Below, piece by piece: positions 54,441 through 63,838 of a stretch of 64,000 bases of DNA. Position numbers and translations under genes: made by a program. Under the pieces are notes generated by a model, which was given only the letters and a program-made list of their open reading frames with translations, did not search any database and was not told the origin of the DNA. This DNA comes from Candidatus Poribacteria bacterium (lineage in GTDB: Bacteria; Poribacteria; WGA-4E; WGA-3G): contig JAGFCA010000095.1 of the NCBI GenBank assembly GCA_022394755.1, forward strand, positions 1 to 64,000, given 5' to 3'. Positions within the stretch are counted from its first letter, which is position 1; every line of letters begins with the position of its first letter.

Positions 54441-55109
54441 TTAACTATCTTTTTGATTGAGAACTTGTTTAGTAGTTTTAAAATGGAGTTTTGCTACATG
54501 TTTCAAGTTTTCTTTTCCATGTGTACGTATAAAATCTTTTCCTGTCTGAATAACATGTGTTGCACCAGGAGGTAGATCCAATTTATAGTCATCTGATAAG
54601 GAAGATAGTTCATCTCTGAAAGTATCCCTTGCAATTACCGACGCAGCGGCAACTGCAATATCTCTTTCTCCCTTCGTAACCTGTTTTAACTGGAAATCGT
54701 TTATATTAAATTTTGGTGTAATTATATCACTATATGAGAATTTATCTATTACAGCGTTTTTTGTTCCGGTTTGAGTAGATAATTTTTTAATAGCTTTAAT
54801 ATGCATTTCAGCAAGCAGGTGATTAAGATTCTTATCCTGTTCTTGCAATTGCTTATATACAGAATTATATTCGGTTGGCATTTTCTTTATTACAACAATA
54901 TTCTCGTTATAATGCTCTCTAAGCCAATCTGTCATTTTCCTTATCTGATTTATACTGATTTTCTTTCCATCAACAATACCTTGTTCTTCGAATTCTTCTT
55001 TACACACCGAATTTACATATACTCCCGCGACCACCAAAGGTCCGAAGTAATCACCCTTTCCTGATTCATCCGTTCCAATCCATTCTTTCCAATTATGAAT
55101 TGTATTCAT
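54441..55109 (-). CDS. rnhC: Ribonuclease HIII
   Basis: RNase HIII degrades RNA in RNA-DNA hybrids. The 222-residue protein has the GTDESGKGDYFGPLVVAG block carrying the first two acidic active-site residues, AVIDKFSYSD with the third, and AAASVIARDTFRDEL with the last. The ATG at 55109, with TTAGGAGATA upstream, is preferred to a distant one at 55169. The N-terminal TBP-like substrate-binding domain of Bacillus RNase HIII is missing or very short. The gene starts 13 bases after the FMN-reductase gene. Confidence 0.87.
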   Translation of the reverse strand: MNTIHNWKEWIGTDESGKGDYFGPLVVAGVYVNSVCKEEFEEQGIVDGKKISINQIRKMTDWLREHYNENIVVIKKMPTEYNSVYKQLQEQDKNLNHLLAEMHIKAIKKLSTQTGTKNAVIDKFSYSDIITPKFNINDFQLKQVTKGERDIAVAAASVIARDTFRDELSSLSDDYKLDLPPGATHVIQTGKDFIRTHGKENLKHVAKLHFKTTKQVLNQKDS

Positions 55110-55122
55110 TTCTAAATATCTC

Positions 55123-55683
55123 CTAACTTGACAATAACAATCGGGAAAATTGGGTGACTTGTGCGCCAATAGCTTTCAATCGTGTGGTCAATTCCGGGTC
55201 GTGCGTATTTCCTTCTTCATCAAATGCTTCAGATGCAATTGAGATGGATACCTCTTTAGGTATAACAAATGCACGAAGGGTAGCACCTACTGTTCTCAAC
55301 ATCGAAAGTGCATTACCTGCTCCCATCCTACCACCTGAAACACCAATCAAACCAACAGCCTTGTTTTCAAATTCTTCGTACCACATAAAATCTAATGCGT
55401 TTTTTAATACACCACTAAAACTACCATGATATTCTGGTGTACCGAGGAGGATACCATGTGCATTTTTAACCTTTTCTTTTAATTTAAACACATCAGGTGG
55501 ATACTCTGAATCGTTATCAACTGCACCATGAAAGATTAATTTATAATCATTAAGATCTAACAATTCTACCTTAGCTCCTAAATCCCTTGCTCCTGAAAGA
55601 GCAATACTTAAGGCTGCATGTGTGGTACTACCTTTACGTAAACTGCCACATAGACCAACGACACAAATCTGTTCAGCACTCAT
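55123..55683 (-). CDS. NADPH-dependent FMN reductase
   Basis: A 186-residue flavodoxin-like protein with the FMN phosphate loop VVGLCGSLRKGSTTHAAL, LLGTPEYHGSFSGVLKNALD and GVSGGRMGAGNALS. Such reductases (SsuE/ArsH/azoreductase-like) supply reduced flavin or reduce quinones; the partner is not evident. It is followed by rnhC after 13 bases, implying co-transcription. Confidence 0.85.
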   Translation of the reverse strand: MSAEQICVVGLCGSLRKGSTTHAALSIALSGARDLGAKVELLDLNDYKLIFHGAVDNDSEYPPDVFKLKEKVKNAHGILLGTPEYHGSFSGVLKNALDFMWYEEFENKAVGLIGVSGGRMGAGNALSMLRTVGATLRAFVIPKEVSISIASEAFDEEGNTHDPELTTRLKAIGAQVTQFSRLLLSS

Positions 55684-55804
55684 TATTTAGTATCCTTTAT
55701 TACACCATATTCTGATTTTCATAAAAACCAATTAATCGTTATACAATCTGATAGGTTTATTACTTAGAGCAGTAATAACTTATCCTAATTAATAGACTTA
55801 ATTC

Positions 55805-57115
55805 CTATTTGATTTTTTCCTGAATATCTGATCTAAGGCTTTCATAAGCCTTATGCCCTGGTGTTAAAGTTAGCGCATATTCAATTGCTTCTAAGGCTTC
55901 AGAATATTGTTTGTTGCGGTAGTAGGAATATGCAAGTGTGTCATAATACTTAGATATTGGTGAAATCTCAATTGCTTTCATTGCAAGTTCAACCGCTTCA
56001 ACGGTTTTCTCACCAAGTCCTGCATAAACACGAGCGAGATTATTATAGGCTTCAGCAGAGGTTTTATCAACATTAATTGCTTGCTTGAACGAAACTATTG
56101 CATGTTCATATTGACTACGATTTATATATATCACTCCCAATTTCAGATATGCTTGTACATCTGTGGGTTGAATTTCAGCGATTTTATTATAGACAGCAGT
56201 CGCTTTTTCTAACTCTCTTTTTTCTATCAATACTTTCCCGAGACTATGATATACGGGTATATAAGTTGGATATAGTGTGATAGCCGTCTGGTAAACACGG
56301 ATTGAATCAGATAGATTCTCATGTTGTTCGTGTAATTCTCCTAACTTCAGATATAAGATAGGCGAATTAGGGTTTTTATATATCGTTTCTCTAAATCTAT
56401 GAACATTATCTGAATAATCCTTCATTCGCTTAAAATCAGTCAATGCTGCTTCAGCATCTTCAATTTTATTTATTCGACGAAGAAGCAAGGAAAGGCGATA
56501 ATAGGCATCCGGGACGTATGGATTCTTTTCTATGGCAAGACGATATTGATGTATCGCAGATCTAAAATTATTCTGTAGTTCTTTTACTCTACCCAATCCA
56601 TAGTACGATTCAGTATATATGGGATTTAATTGAATACTATGACGATATGCTTTTTCAGCTTCTTCCAATTGGTGTTGTAGCAGATAGGTTTCTCCCAAAT
56701 GGATATAGGCTTGAACTGTATCAGATGTTCCAACAAGAGATTCATTGAGATGGGTTTCAGCGAGTTGTAATTTACCTTGAGCTTTGTAAACAATTCCTAA
56801 ATGGAGGTGGGCAGTGGAATGGATCGGTTTTGGGGCTATGTAGGTTAGGGCTTTCTGATAAGCATCTACAGCTTCACTGAGTCTATTTTGTTCTTGTAAG
56901 ACAATGCCAATATAACAATAGATACCACTGCTGGGTTCCTGTTTTCTTGCAGCATCAAAAGCAGCGTATGCTTTGTCATATAGTTCCAACTCTAAATAGT
57001 GAATACCAAGTTCAACAGGATCATTGGGTAACAAATCAGTTTCACACAAAACAGAATGTGGAACTAATTGAAAAAATATCAACAAATATAAGCACATTTG
57101 AACTGACTTTTTCAT
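55805..57115 (-). CDS. Exported TPR-repeat protein
   Basis: The 436-residue product has a signal peptide (MKKSVQMCLYLLIFFQLVPH, cleaved after VLC) and about eleven tetratricopeptide repeats, for example AYIHLGETYLLQHQLEEAEK and AYLKLGVIYINRSQYEHAIV. Cys near the cleavage site (SVLCE) raises the possibility of lipidation. TPR arrays mediate protein-protein interaction in the periplasm. No enzymatic domain is visible. Confidence 0.8.
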   Translation of the reverse strand: MKKSVQMCLYLLIFFQLVPHSVLCETDLLPNDPVELGIHYLELELYDKAYAAFDAARKQEPSSGIYCYIGIVLQEQNRLSEAVDAYQKALTYIAPKPIHSTAHLHLGIVYKAQGKLQLAETHLNESLVGTSDTVQAYIHLGETYLLQHQLEEAEKAYRHSIQLNPIYTESYYGLGRVKELQNNFRSAIHQYRLAIEKNPYVPDAYYRLSLLLRRINKIEDAEAALTDFKRMKDYSDNVHRFRETIYKNPNSPILYLKLGELHEQHENLSDSIRVYQTAITLYPTYIPVYHSLGKVLIEKRELEKATAVYNKIAEIQPTDVQAYLKLGVIYINRSQYEHAIVSFKQAINVDKTSAEAYNNLARVYAGLGEKTVEAVELAMKAIEISPISKYYDTLAYSYYRNKQYSEALEAIEYALTLTPGHKAYESLRSDIQEKIK

Positions 57116-57148
57116 GTGCTTAAGTCCAATTGTAGATTACTAAAGATT

Positions 57149-57180
57149 AGAGGGGAAAATTTACATAGATTTTCCCCTCT
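57149..57180 (-). terminator. Terminator of the minus-strand LamG gene
   Basis: AGAGGGGAAAAT (57149-57160) and ATTTTCCCCTCT (57169-57180) form a perfect 12-base stem with an 8-base loop, between the LamG stop and the TPR gene. A moderate T-rich tract follows on the minus strand. Confidence 0.75.
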
Positions 57181-57217
57181 ACAGAATAACACTAAAAATA
57201 ATGAGATATCAAATTAA

Positions 57218-57997
57218 CTACTGTTTTGCTTTGATAATGCCCCATGTAGTGGTTAATTTATCCTGTGGTTCAACAGCAATAAGTTGACCATTTTTAATAG
57301 CATTCACTTCGTCGGCTGAAATTGCTCTTGTGAAAAGGAAAAAGTCATCCATAAGGAATGTTGCAGATCGATAACCTGTTTTTCCAATATATAGTTTTTC
57401 AGCACCTTGAGCGTGTGGAGATGGTACATCGTGTTCTTCAATTTGAGTGCCATCAATATAGAATCTAAATTTTCCACTCTCTTTAACACCAGCAATATGG
57501 TACCATTTATTTGTTTCAAACAATTGGCCTTCACCGCCAGGACCAACACAACCAGTGCCTTTGTTCCCAGGGTTATATCTATAATGGATATTTAGAGAGT
57601 TGGGACAAATCCAGACACCGGGAGAACGATCAGAACCAGGAGCTTTTTTAGCAAAAATCTGACTCCATGCACCATTATGTGCTGAGATAAAGTTAAGCCA
57701 AAAAACATAACTATTATCTTGATAGACTTCTAAGTCAAAAAAGGATTCCACTTCAACACTGGCATTGGCATCTTTTATTTCCAATGATGCTAATCCAACT
57801 TTTTTATCATCAGCATTAATTGTAGCGAGATTAATAGTACCGTGATTTCCGTTTCCAGTTCCATCATAAACTGTTCCGTCTATGTCTTTATCGAAACTGA
57901 AGTAAAGTGCGAGTTTATCATCCAATGCAGCTTCTGTGGAGACTACTGTACCAACACAAAACAGTGCAGCAACAAAAAGATAAATCAAAAAACGCAT
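57218..57997 (-). CDS. Exported LamG-domain protein (paralogue A)
   Basis: The 259-residue protein has a signal peptide (about residues 1-23) and one LamG/concanavalin-A-like domain. Markers are LALYFSFDKDIDGTVYDGTG, NSYVFWLNFISAHNGAWSQI, KKAPGSDRSPGVWICPN, KWYHIAGVKESGKFRFYIDG and FLMDDFFLFTRAISADEV. Such domains bind glycans or form secreted scaffolds. GGAGGA precedes the ATG. A paralogue lies divergently 0.77 kb away and is nearly identical across the middle of the domain. Confidence 0.83.
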   Translation of the reverse strand: MRFLIYLFVAALFCVGTVVSTEAALDDKLALYFSFDKDIDGTVYDGTGNGNHGTINLATINADDKKVGLASLEIKDANASVEVESFFDLEVYQDNSYVFWLNFISAHNGAWSQIFAKKAPGSDRSPGVWICPNSLNIHYRYNPGNKGTGCVGPGGEGQLFETNKWYHIAGVKESGKFRFYIDGTQIEEHDVPSPHAQGAEKLYIGKTGYRSATFLMDDFFLFTRAISADEVNAIKNGQLIAVEPQDKLTTTWGIIKAKQ

Positions 57998-58103
57998 GAG
58001 TTAATTCCTCCTCATGATATACAATAACTACTATTTAGTTTGGGTGAGAAAAGCTTGTTTATACGATCCTGAGAATCAGTTGCATTTATTAGGATTCTGT
58101 ATA

Positions 58104-58178
58104 TTTTCTTCAGGATTGAAGAAAACACACTTTTCATATAATTAACACAATTTTACAAGATACAATTAATTCTGTCAA
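58104..58178 (-). promoter_or_regulatory. Promoter and leader hairpin of LamG paralogue A
   Basis: On the minus strand TTGACA (58178-58173) and TAAAAT (58155-58150) are 17 bases apart. The leader contains a perfect 9-base hairpin (TTTTCTTCA 58104-58112 with TGAAGAAAA 58117-58125, loop of four). Confidence 0.65.
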
Positions 58179-58641
58179 GTTAAAATAATATAGAATATAT
58201 AATTCTAACTCAACACTATTATGATGTCAATCTTTGTATATTACAATACAACGGATAGATTTTACAATAGAATACAAAATTGATTGTACTAATGTAGTTA
58301 CATTTTAAACATGTCATCCCTATATAATTAGTCCAAACACATTTAAGAGATCATTTTTGGAGACGAACCCAATACAACGGTCCCTATTTTCAACCATTAT
58401 ATATTTATATAAACCTGAATAAGTAAATCGTATCATCATGGAATGTGTTAATGCCGTTCATCCTCAGGATTTCTTGAATAATCCTCAGCAGCTTGGTAAA
58501 TCTGATTATAAACTAAATTGAAACATACAGGTATCAGTAGCTCAATCAATCTACCAGATAAGTAATTTAGTAACAAACATCCACAAGGGATTTAGAAAAA
58601 AGTGTCTGGATAAGAATTTTCTCTTTCTCATTTCTTTTATC

Positions 58642-58668
58642 TTGACAATATATAATTGCTAATATAAA
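58642..58668 (+). promoter_or_regulatory. Possible promoter of LamG paralogue B
   Basis: TTGACA (58642-58647) is followed by TATAAA (58663-58668) after a short 15-base spacer, about 98 bases before the ATG. Confidence 0.35.
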
Positions 58669-58765
58669 CTAATTAAGATGGTATATACAATCAATAATAC
58701 AGTTGTAGTACAAACTATAGTCTAATTTTGTAGTAAAATTGAAGCCTAATCGCGGAGGTAAAAAC

Positions 58766-59551
58766 ATGAAAATAGTTGTATATTTGTCGGTCCTATTCAT
58801 CTTAGTGGGTGGACTATTCTCAGCGAACGCTGCTGTTAAAGATAAAGGTTTGATTCTATACTTCGGTTTTGATAAAGAGGATGGTGGAAAAATAGAAGAT
58901 GAAACCGGTGGGGGAAATCATGCCAATATTGTAGGAAAAGCTGATATTTCAACTGATGAAAAGAAATACGGTAGGGGTTCACTTGAAATTAGAGATGCTG
59001 CGGCTGATGTTCAAGTTGATTCTTTCAAAGAATTAGAAGATTATCAGGATAACAGTTTTCTCTTTTGGTTAAACTTCATTTCTGCACACAATGGTGCTTG
59101 GAGTCAAATAATTGCGAAAAAAGCACCAGGCTCTGATCGTTCACCAGGAATCTGGATTTGTCCAAATTCACTGAACATACATTGGCGATTTAATCCTGGA
59201 AACCAAGGAACAGGTTGTGCTGGTCCAACTGGGGAAGGTAGTTTATTTGAACTAAAACAGTGGTATCATGTAGCAGGAATTAAAAAAGATGGTTCATTAC
59301 ATTTTTACATTGATGGTGAAGAACAGATCAAAATTGGTGTACCTGCCAATCATGCACAAGGTTCGGAAAAGTTATACATCGGTAAAACAACTTATAGGGC
59401 TGCTACATTTTATATTGATGATTTATATGTTTATGATAGGGCACTTGATGCAGATGAAGTTAAAAGTGTTATGAATGGTGATCTTCTGCCTGTAGAACCT
59501 ACTGATAAACTTGCCACATCTTGGGGGCAGATTAAATCCAATAGAGACTAA
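58766..59551 (+). CDS. Exported LamG-domain protein (paralogue B)
   Basis: The 261-residue protein has a signal peptide (about residues 1-23, ending near SANA) and one LamG domain. Blocks shared with paralogue A include NFISAHNGAWSQI, KKAPGSDRSPGIWICPN and GSEKLYIGKTTYRAATFYID. The start is 58766, with GGAGG eight bases upstream, not 58739. A strong terminator follows. The pair likely arose by duplication with inversion. Confidence 0.84.
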   Translation: MKIVVYLSVLFILVGGLFSANAAVKDKGLILYFGFDKEDGGKIEDETGGGNHANIVGKADISTDEKKYGRGSLEIRDAAADVQVDSFKELEDYQDNSFLFWLNFISAHNGAWSQIIAKKAPGSDRSPGIWICPNSLNIHWRFNPGNQGTGCAGPTGEGSLFELKQWYHVAGIKKDGSLHFYIDGEEQIKIGVPANHAQGSEKLYIGKTTYRAATFYIDDLYVYDRALDADEVKSVMNGDLLPVEPTDKLATSWGQIKSNRD

Positions 59552-59567
59552 GTTTTAAATAATATTG

Positions 59568-59600
59568 AAGGGGCAACTCCGTAGTTGTCCCTTTTTGTTT
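59568..59600 (+). terminator. Rho-independent terminator after LamG paralogue B
   Basis: AAGGGGCAACT (59568-59578) pairs with AGTTGTCCCTT (59583-59593) with one G-U pair and a four-base loop, followed by TTTTTGTTTT. Confidence 0.85.
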
Positions 59601-59767
59601 TATTTTGTGGATATATTCTTCGATTTACAATATTTTGTTTAATAGTTCTATACAATAATTCAGATTTTTACATTATTGATAATCCCATGTGATAGGATTT
59701 TGTGTAGATCATAGAAGAGTAATCTTTTACTAATCGTGATTTCAGATACTAATTACCGAGGAGTTAA

Positions 59768-60556
59768 ATGAAAAAAGGAATATGTATTGGTTCCATTCCA
59801 GGGGATACAACTGAAACAAGATTTAAGAATGCGAAAGAGGCAGGATTTGATGGAGTTGAAATTGGTCCTATAGAATCACCGGAACAAAGACTGGAGATTA
59901 AACAACTCGCTGACGATAATGATATTGAATTATATAGTGTCATGAATGGAAAACACTGGTCACATCCTTTATCTCATGCTGATGCTTCAGTACGCGAAGA
60001 ATCGAGAAATGCTGTGGTAACCTCCCTTGAAACAGCTGAGGCAATTGGAGCAGATACAGTTTTATTAGTTGCGGCAGTAGTTAATCCAAATACAACTTAT
60101 GAACAGGCATACCAACGATCACAAGATGAAATAAGAAAACTAATTCCTATAGCTAAAGAGAAAGGTCTTACTATTGGAATAGAAAATGTTTGGAATAAAT
60201 TCTTGTTGAGTCCAATGGAGTTCGCTCAGTATATTGATGAATTTGAGAGTGATGCTGTAACTGCATATTTTGATGTTGGTAATATCGTTGCATACGGTTT
60301 CCCTCAACACTGGATACAGTCCCTGAGTAGTCGAATTTCTAAAGTTCATGTGAAAGGATTTAATGCAAATGAACATCGCTTTACGTATTTAATTGATGAA
60401 TGTACAATTGATTGGAATGCAGTAATGTCAGCATTAAGTGATGTAGGTTACGATGACTATATGACAGCAGAATTACCTGTTGACGGTGATGATCCTGAAG
60501 GTACATTAAATAGAATTAGCAGTGATATGAGCAAAATTATTGCTGGAGAGGTATAA
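59768..60556 (+). CDS. Sugar phosphate isomerase/epimerase (xylose-isomerase-like TIM barrel)
   Basis: A 262-residue AP-endonuclease-2-like barrel: AGFDGVEIGPIESPEQRLEI near the N-terminus, IGIENVWNKF with a metal-binding Glu, AYFDVGNIVAYGFPQHWIQ with Asp and His, KVHVKGFN and YMTAELPVDGDDPEGTL with the last Glu. Likely activities are ketose 3-epimerase or hydroxypyruvate isomerase; substrate cannot be fixed. Start ATG has GAGGAG upstream. nagB starts 11 bases after its stop, so they form an operon. Confidence 0.82.
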   Translation: MKKGICIGSIPGDTTETRFKNAKEAGFDGVEIGPIESPEQRLEIKQLADDNDIELYSVMNGKHWSHPLSHADASVREESRNAVVTSLETAEAIGADTVLLVAAVVNPNTTYEQAYQRSQDEIRKLIPIAKEKGLTIGIENVWNKFLLSPMEFAQYIDEFESDAVTAYFDVGNIVAYGFPQHWIQSLSSRISKVHVKGFNANEHRFTYLIDECTIDWNAVMSALSDVGYDDYMTAELPVDGDDPEGTLNRISSDMSKIIAGEV

Positions 60557-60567
60557 CTCTCAATCCG

Positions 60568-61356
60568 ATGGAAGTAATAATTCAACAAAATTCTCAGCAA
60601 CTATCCGTAATTGCTGCCAAGATTATTCGTGATGCCATTAGGGCTAAACCTGATCTTGTATTAGGTTTAGCAACAGGGAGTACACCTATTGGTCTCTATA
60701 AGTTACTCGTCCAAATGCATCAAGAAAAGGATCTTGATTTCTCAAGAGTAGTTACATTTAACTTGGACGAATATATAGGAATACCGCAAGATCATCCGCA
60801 AAGTTATCATACTTTCATGGCAAAGCACTTTTTCGATCATGTGAACATCCCAAAGAAAAACCAGTTTATTCCACAAAATATCGTGGATAACCATGTGGTA
60901 TTTTGCCAGGAGTATGAAGATTCAATTCGAAGTTCTGGTGGTATTGATATACAGGTTCTTGGAATTGGCAAAGATGGACATATTGGGTTTAATGAACCTG
61001 GGTCTTCATTTGCATCTCGGACTCGAATGGCAACTCTTTCAAAAAGCACACTTGAAGCGAATGCGGTCCATTTTAAAGACGATATCAACGCTGTTCCAGA
61101 GATGGCGATTACTATGGGAATAGGTACAATTATGGAGGCAAAGCAGTGTCTACTATTAGCGTCTGGTTCAGCAAAAAAAGATGCTATTGCAAAAACAATT
61201 GAGGGACCAATCGGTGCTATGGTACCGGCATCTGCTTTACAAATGCATCCAAAAACTGTATTTTTAATTGATGAAGCGGCTGCTTCAGGACTTAGTGAGA
61301 TTGATTACTATAAAAGGGCTTATAATAACAAAATAAAATACATTCAACCTGAGTAA
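60568..61356 (+). CDS. nagB: Glucosamine-6-phosphate deaminase
   Basis: This enzyme turns glucosamine-6-phosphate into fructose-6-phosphate and ammonia. The 262-residue protein has LGLATGSTPIGLYKLL, FNLDEYIGIPQDHPQSYHTF and the catalytic GIGKDGHIGFNEPGSSF. No nagA is nearby. The start ATG has only a weak ribosome-binding site; the GGAGAGG in the preceding gene's tail lies 18 bases upstream. With the sugar epimerase it points to use of amino-sugar or related carbohydrate. Confidence 0.92.
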   Translation: MEVIIQQNSQQLSVIAAKIIRDAIRAKPDLVLGLATGSTPIGLYKLLVQMHQEKDLDFSRVVTFNLDEYIGIPQDHPQSYHTFMAKHFFDHVNIPKKNQFIPQNIVDNHVVFCQEYEDSIRSSGGIDIQVLGIGKDGHIGFNEPGSSFASRTRMATLSKSTLEANAVHFKDDINAVPEMAITMGIGTIMEAKQCLLLASGSAKKDAIAKTIEGPIGAMVPASALQMHPKTVFLIDEAAASGLSEIDYYKRAYNNKIKYIQPE

Positions 61357-61378
61357 GTATGAATGATAATATAATTAT

Positions 61379-62806
61379 TTAATCATCACATAAACCGTAT
61401 TCTTTTGATTTTCGTTGTATAGTTCGTCTACTAATATCAAGTATTTTCGCTGCTTTTGCTTTATTATTTTCTGTATATTCTAAGGTTGCCCGTAATGCTT
61501 CTTTATTAATTTCTTCAAGTGTCATTCCTACCGATACATCTAAAGGAAGTGAAGAAGACTCTAATGATTCATTCTGATGTAATGTTGGGGCATAAGAAAT
61601 ATTAGAATCTATTTCACTTGAAACCTTCAAAATCCGTTCTGGCAAATCGGTCAATTCCAATGTTTCTTGAGTAGACATAACAACCAGTCCTTCAATACAA
61701 TTCTTTAGTTCACGCACATTTCCAGGCCAGTGATATTTCATTAGAGCACGAACGGCTTGTGGGGTAAGAGTTCTCAAAGTCTTACTGTTTTCTCTACTAA
61801 ATTCCTCAAGGAAATCCTTTATTAGTAAAGGAATATCTTCAATTCGTTGTTGAAGTTCAGGAAGGTTAACTGATACAACATTCAAGCGATCATACAGATC
61901 ATGCAAGAATTCACCCCTTATACAGGCAGCTTCTAAGTCATGATTGGTAGCACATATAATACGCACATTTACCTGTATGGTTCTACTGCCTCCAACACGT
62001 TCAAATTCGCGTTCTTCTAACACCCGTAACAATCGTGATTGATTTGAGAGACTTAGTTTGGAAACTTCATCAAGGAAAAGGGTTCCACCATGAGCCATTT
62101 CGAACCTACCCTTACGTTGATTATATGCCCCACTAAATGCCCCGCGTTCATGTCCAAAAAGTTCTGATTCTGCTAAATTCTCATTTAGTGTGGCACAATT
62201 AAACGCAATTAATGCTCCTTGTCGTAAACTTCTATGATGTATTGCTCTTGCAACTAATTCTTTACCTGTACCACGGGCACCGTATATCATTACTGTTGCC
62301 TTTGTTGGAGCAATCTGTGTAATTAATTCACGAATTCGGATTAACTGTGGTGAATTCCCGGTCAGTCTACATAGACCTTCTTTTTCATCTATCTGTGATC
62401 TTAATTGTCGATTCTCGTAAGTAAGTCTTTGATTTTGAAGTGTTTTATTAAGTAGAGCTTTTAAATGTGTCGGATTAATCGGTTTGGGAATAAAGTATGT
62501 GCCTTCATGTGAAAGCATCGCGCGTATTCCCGTATCTGTTTCCAATACGTTTGGTGCAGTAATAAAAATAATACCGGCATCAGGATGTTGTCGTGTTGCA
62601 GCTTCAAGAGGCGCAAATCCGTCAATGCGTTCTGCCTTTAAAGGGGCAATCAAGATGTCCATCGTCATGTGTTCTATTTGATGGAATGCTTGATACATAT
62701 TCCCAGTGACAATAAGATTTAACCCTTCACCGGCTAATGTTTGACAAATTACTTCTCGTTCACGTACATCAGCATCAACTATAAGTACGTTTTTTTGCAT
62801 ATTCAT
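61379..62806 (-). CDS. Sigma-54-dependent NtrC-family activator with degenerate receiver
   Basis: The 475-residue protein has a receiver-like domain (about 1-120), a sigma-54 AAA+ domain (about 145-370) and a Fis-type helix-turn-helix at the C-terminus (LDISRRTIQRKSKEYGL). The AAA+ has Walker A GARGTGKE, GAFSGAYNQRKGRFE (a variant of GAFTGA), TLFLDEVSKLS and an R-finger region. In the receiver the phospho-Asp position reads LIAPLKAERIDG, so the canonical phosphorylation site is lost, though FIPKP retains the Lys. A pseudo-receiver regulated by ligand or partner is suggested. It converges on nagB. Confidence 0.85.
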   Translation of the reverse strand: MNMQKNVLIVDADVREREVICQTLAGEGLNLIVTGNMYQAFHQIEHMTMDILIAPLKAERIDGFAPLEAATRQHPDAGIIFITAPNVLETDTGIRAMLSHEGTYFIPKPINPTHLKALLNKTLQNQRLTYENRQLRSQIDEKEGLCRLTGNSPQLIRIRELITQIAPTKATVMIYGARGTGKELVARAIHHRSLRQGALIAFNCATLNENLAESELFGHERGAFSGAYNQRKGRFEMAHGGTLFLDEVSKLSLSNQSRLLRVLEEREFERVGGSRTIQVNVRIICATNHDLEAACIRGEFLHDLYDRLNVVSVNLPELQQRIEDIPLLIKDFLEEFSRENSKTLRTLTPQAVRALMKYHWPGNVRELKNCIEGLVVMSTQETLELTDLPERILKVSSEIDSNISYAPTLHQNESLESSSLPLDVSVGMTLEEINKEALRATLEYTENNKAKAAKILDISRRTIQRKSKEYGLCDD

Positions 62807-63170
62807 ATTCTACACACAGGTTTTAATTTTTTCGTAGAATGATTTCAGTTTGTTGAAAAATATATTCTTAGAATTACAGAATAGAAACATAATCTTACAT
62901 AAGTGTCCTACTTTCATAATCCTTAAGACTAAGCTTCAATAAAGAATTATATCTGATGTTTTTCCATTCGTCAATAGCAATATACTTAATGGGTATGTGT
63001 AGTTTTTGGCATAAATATCGTATTTTCCTTGTGTATATTTTATATATAACAGCTATTGGTTTTCAGTATACAGTTTACAGTAGTATTAAATCTTAGCTAT
63101 AACATAATTAAGATGATTTTATTGTTTTTCCAACTTAGTACATTTTATTAGATGTGTGAGAAAATGTTAC

Positions 63171-63196
63171 ACATTTCCTACAAAGTGTAGGAATGT
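63171..63196. repeat. Bulged hairpin
   Basis: ACATTTCCTACA (63171-63182) and TGTAGGAATGT (63186-63196) pair over 11 bases with one bulged T and a three-base loop. No T-run follows on the plus strand. Confidence 0.5.
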
Positions 63197-63749
63197 CTCT
63201 TGTTATTACACTGGCTTTCCTGTTAGTCCCTGTCTGGGTTTGAAACGAATTTAACCTCTAATTCTAAAATTTGAAAAAAGTTACAATTTTGTAGTTTTCC
63301 TTGTTGAGCGATGATTCTGTTTTTACTATTAAATATTCTCATCACATAATATTTATCGTCAGATTCACTCCTGAAAAATCAGATTATTGGATTAGATTAT
63401 AATACACTTTATTTTACTACTATGTATTATAATAATACTCTATATGTTATTGTGACGTGAGTTTTTTAAGTCAATGTACATTTGCCTATATGATATTAGT
63501 TGTTTTGTCATTTATTTTCTTCAATTTATTTTTATGTATTATGCATGTTATCTGAAACGCTGATATTCGACTGCTATTGCTCCTTATGTCAGAATCTCGG
63601 ATTACACAGAGAAGAAGGCTTTGGGTAGAGATGGTTTTCTTTTCTGAATCACGGATGATACAAGATTACGTTGAAAGCGGTCTTGCTACATCTGTTATTT
63701 GATCCCGATTCTGAATAGGATTTCACACATTTTGCCCTCGAATCAGAAA

Positions 63750-63775
63750 CAGGAATCAGAATCAGGAATCAGAAT
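63750..63775 (+). repeat. Tandem 13-base repeat
   Basis: CAGGAATCAGAAT occurs twice in direct succession (63750-63762 and 63763-63775), preceded by a partial copy. It abuts the dyad repeats that follow. Confidence 0.65.
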
Positions 63776-63779
63776 CAAC

Positions 63780-63838
63780 GGTATGAACCCCATTTAGGAG
63801 TTCCCCGGGTATGAATGCCGTTGGGCATTCCCCGGGGA
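63780..63838 (+). repeat. Two tandem dyad repeats with compensating arm changes
   Basis: Two roughly 30-base units share the frame GGTATGAA...GGNNTTCCCCGG. In the first, GAACCCC pairs imperfectly with GGAGTTC; in the second, GAATGCC (63813-63819) pairs perfectly with GGCATTC (63824-63830). TCCCCGGG (63802-63809) and CCCGGGGA (63831-63838) add an outer stem. The pattern suggests a short mobile or structural RNA-like repeat. Confidence 0.6.

Larger units (their letters stand above)
57998..58765. other. Divergent intergenic region between LamG paralogues
   Basis: This 768-base AT-rich space holds both LamG promoters and the leader hairpin. No open frame of interest is visible. Confidence 0.6.

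Noticed and set aside
63586..63702. 38-codon frame with two SESR motifs
   Set aside because: Very short, no ribosome-binding site; the internal repetition and neighbouring repeats point to a degraded dispersed repeat.
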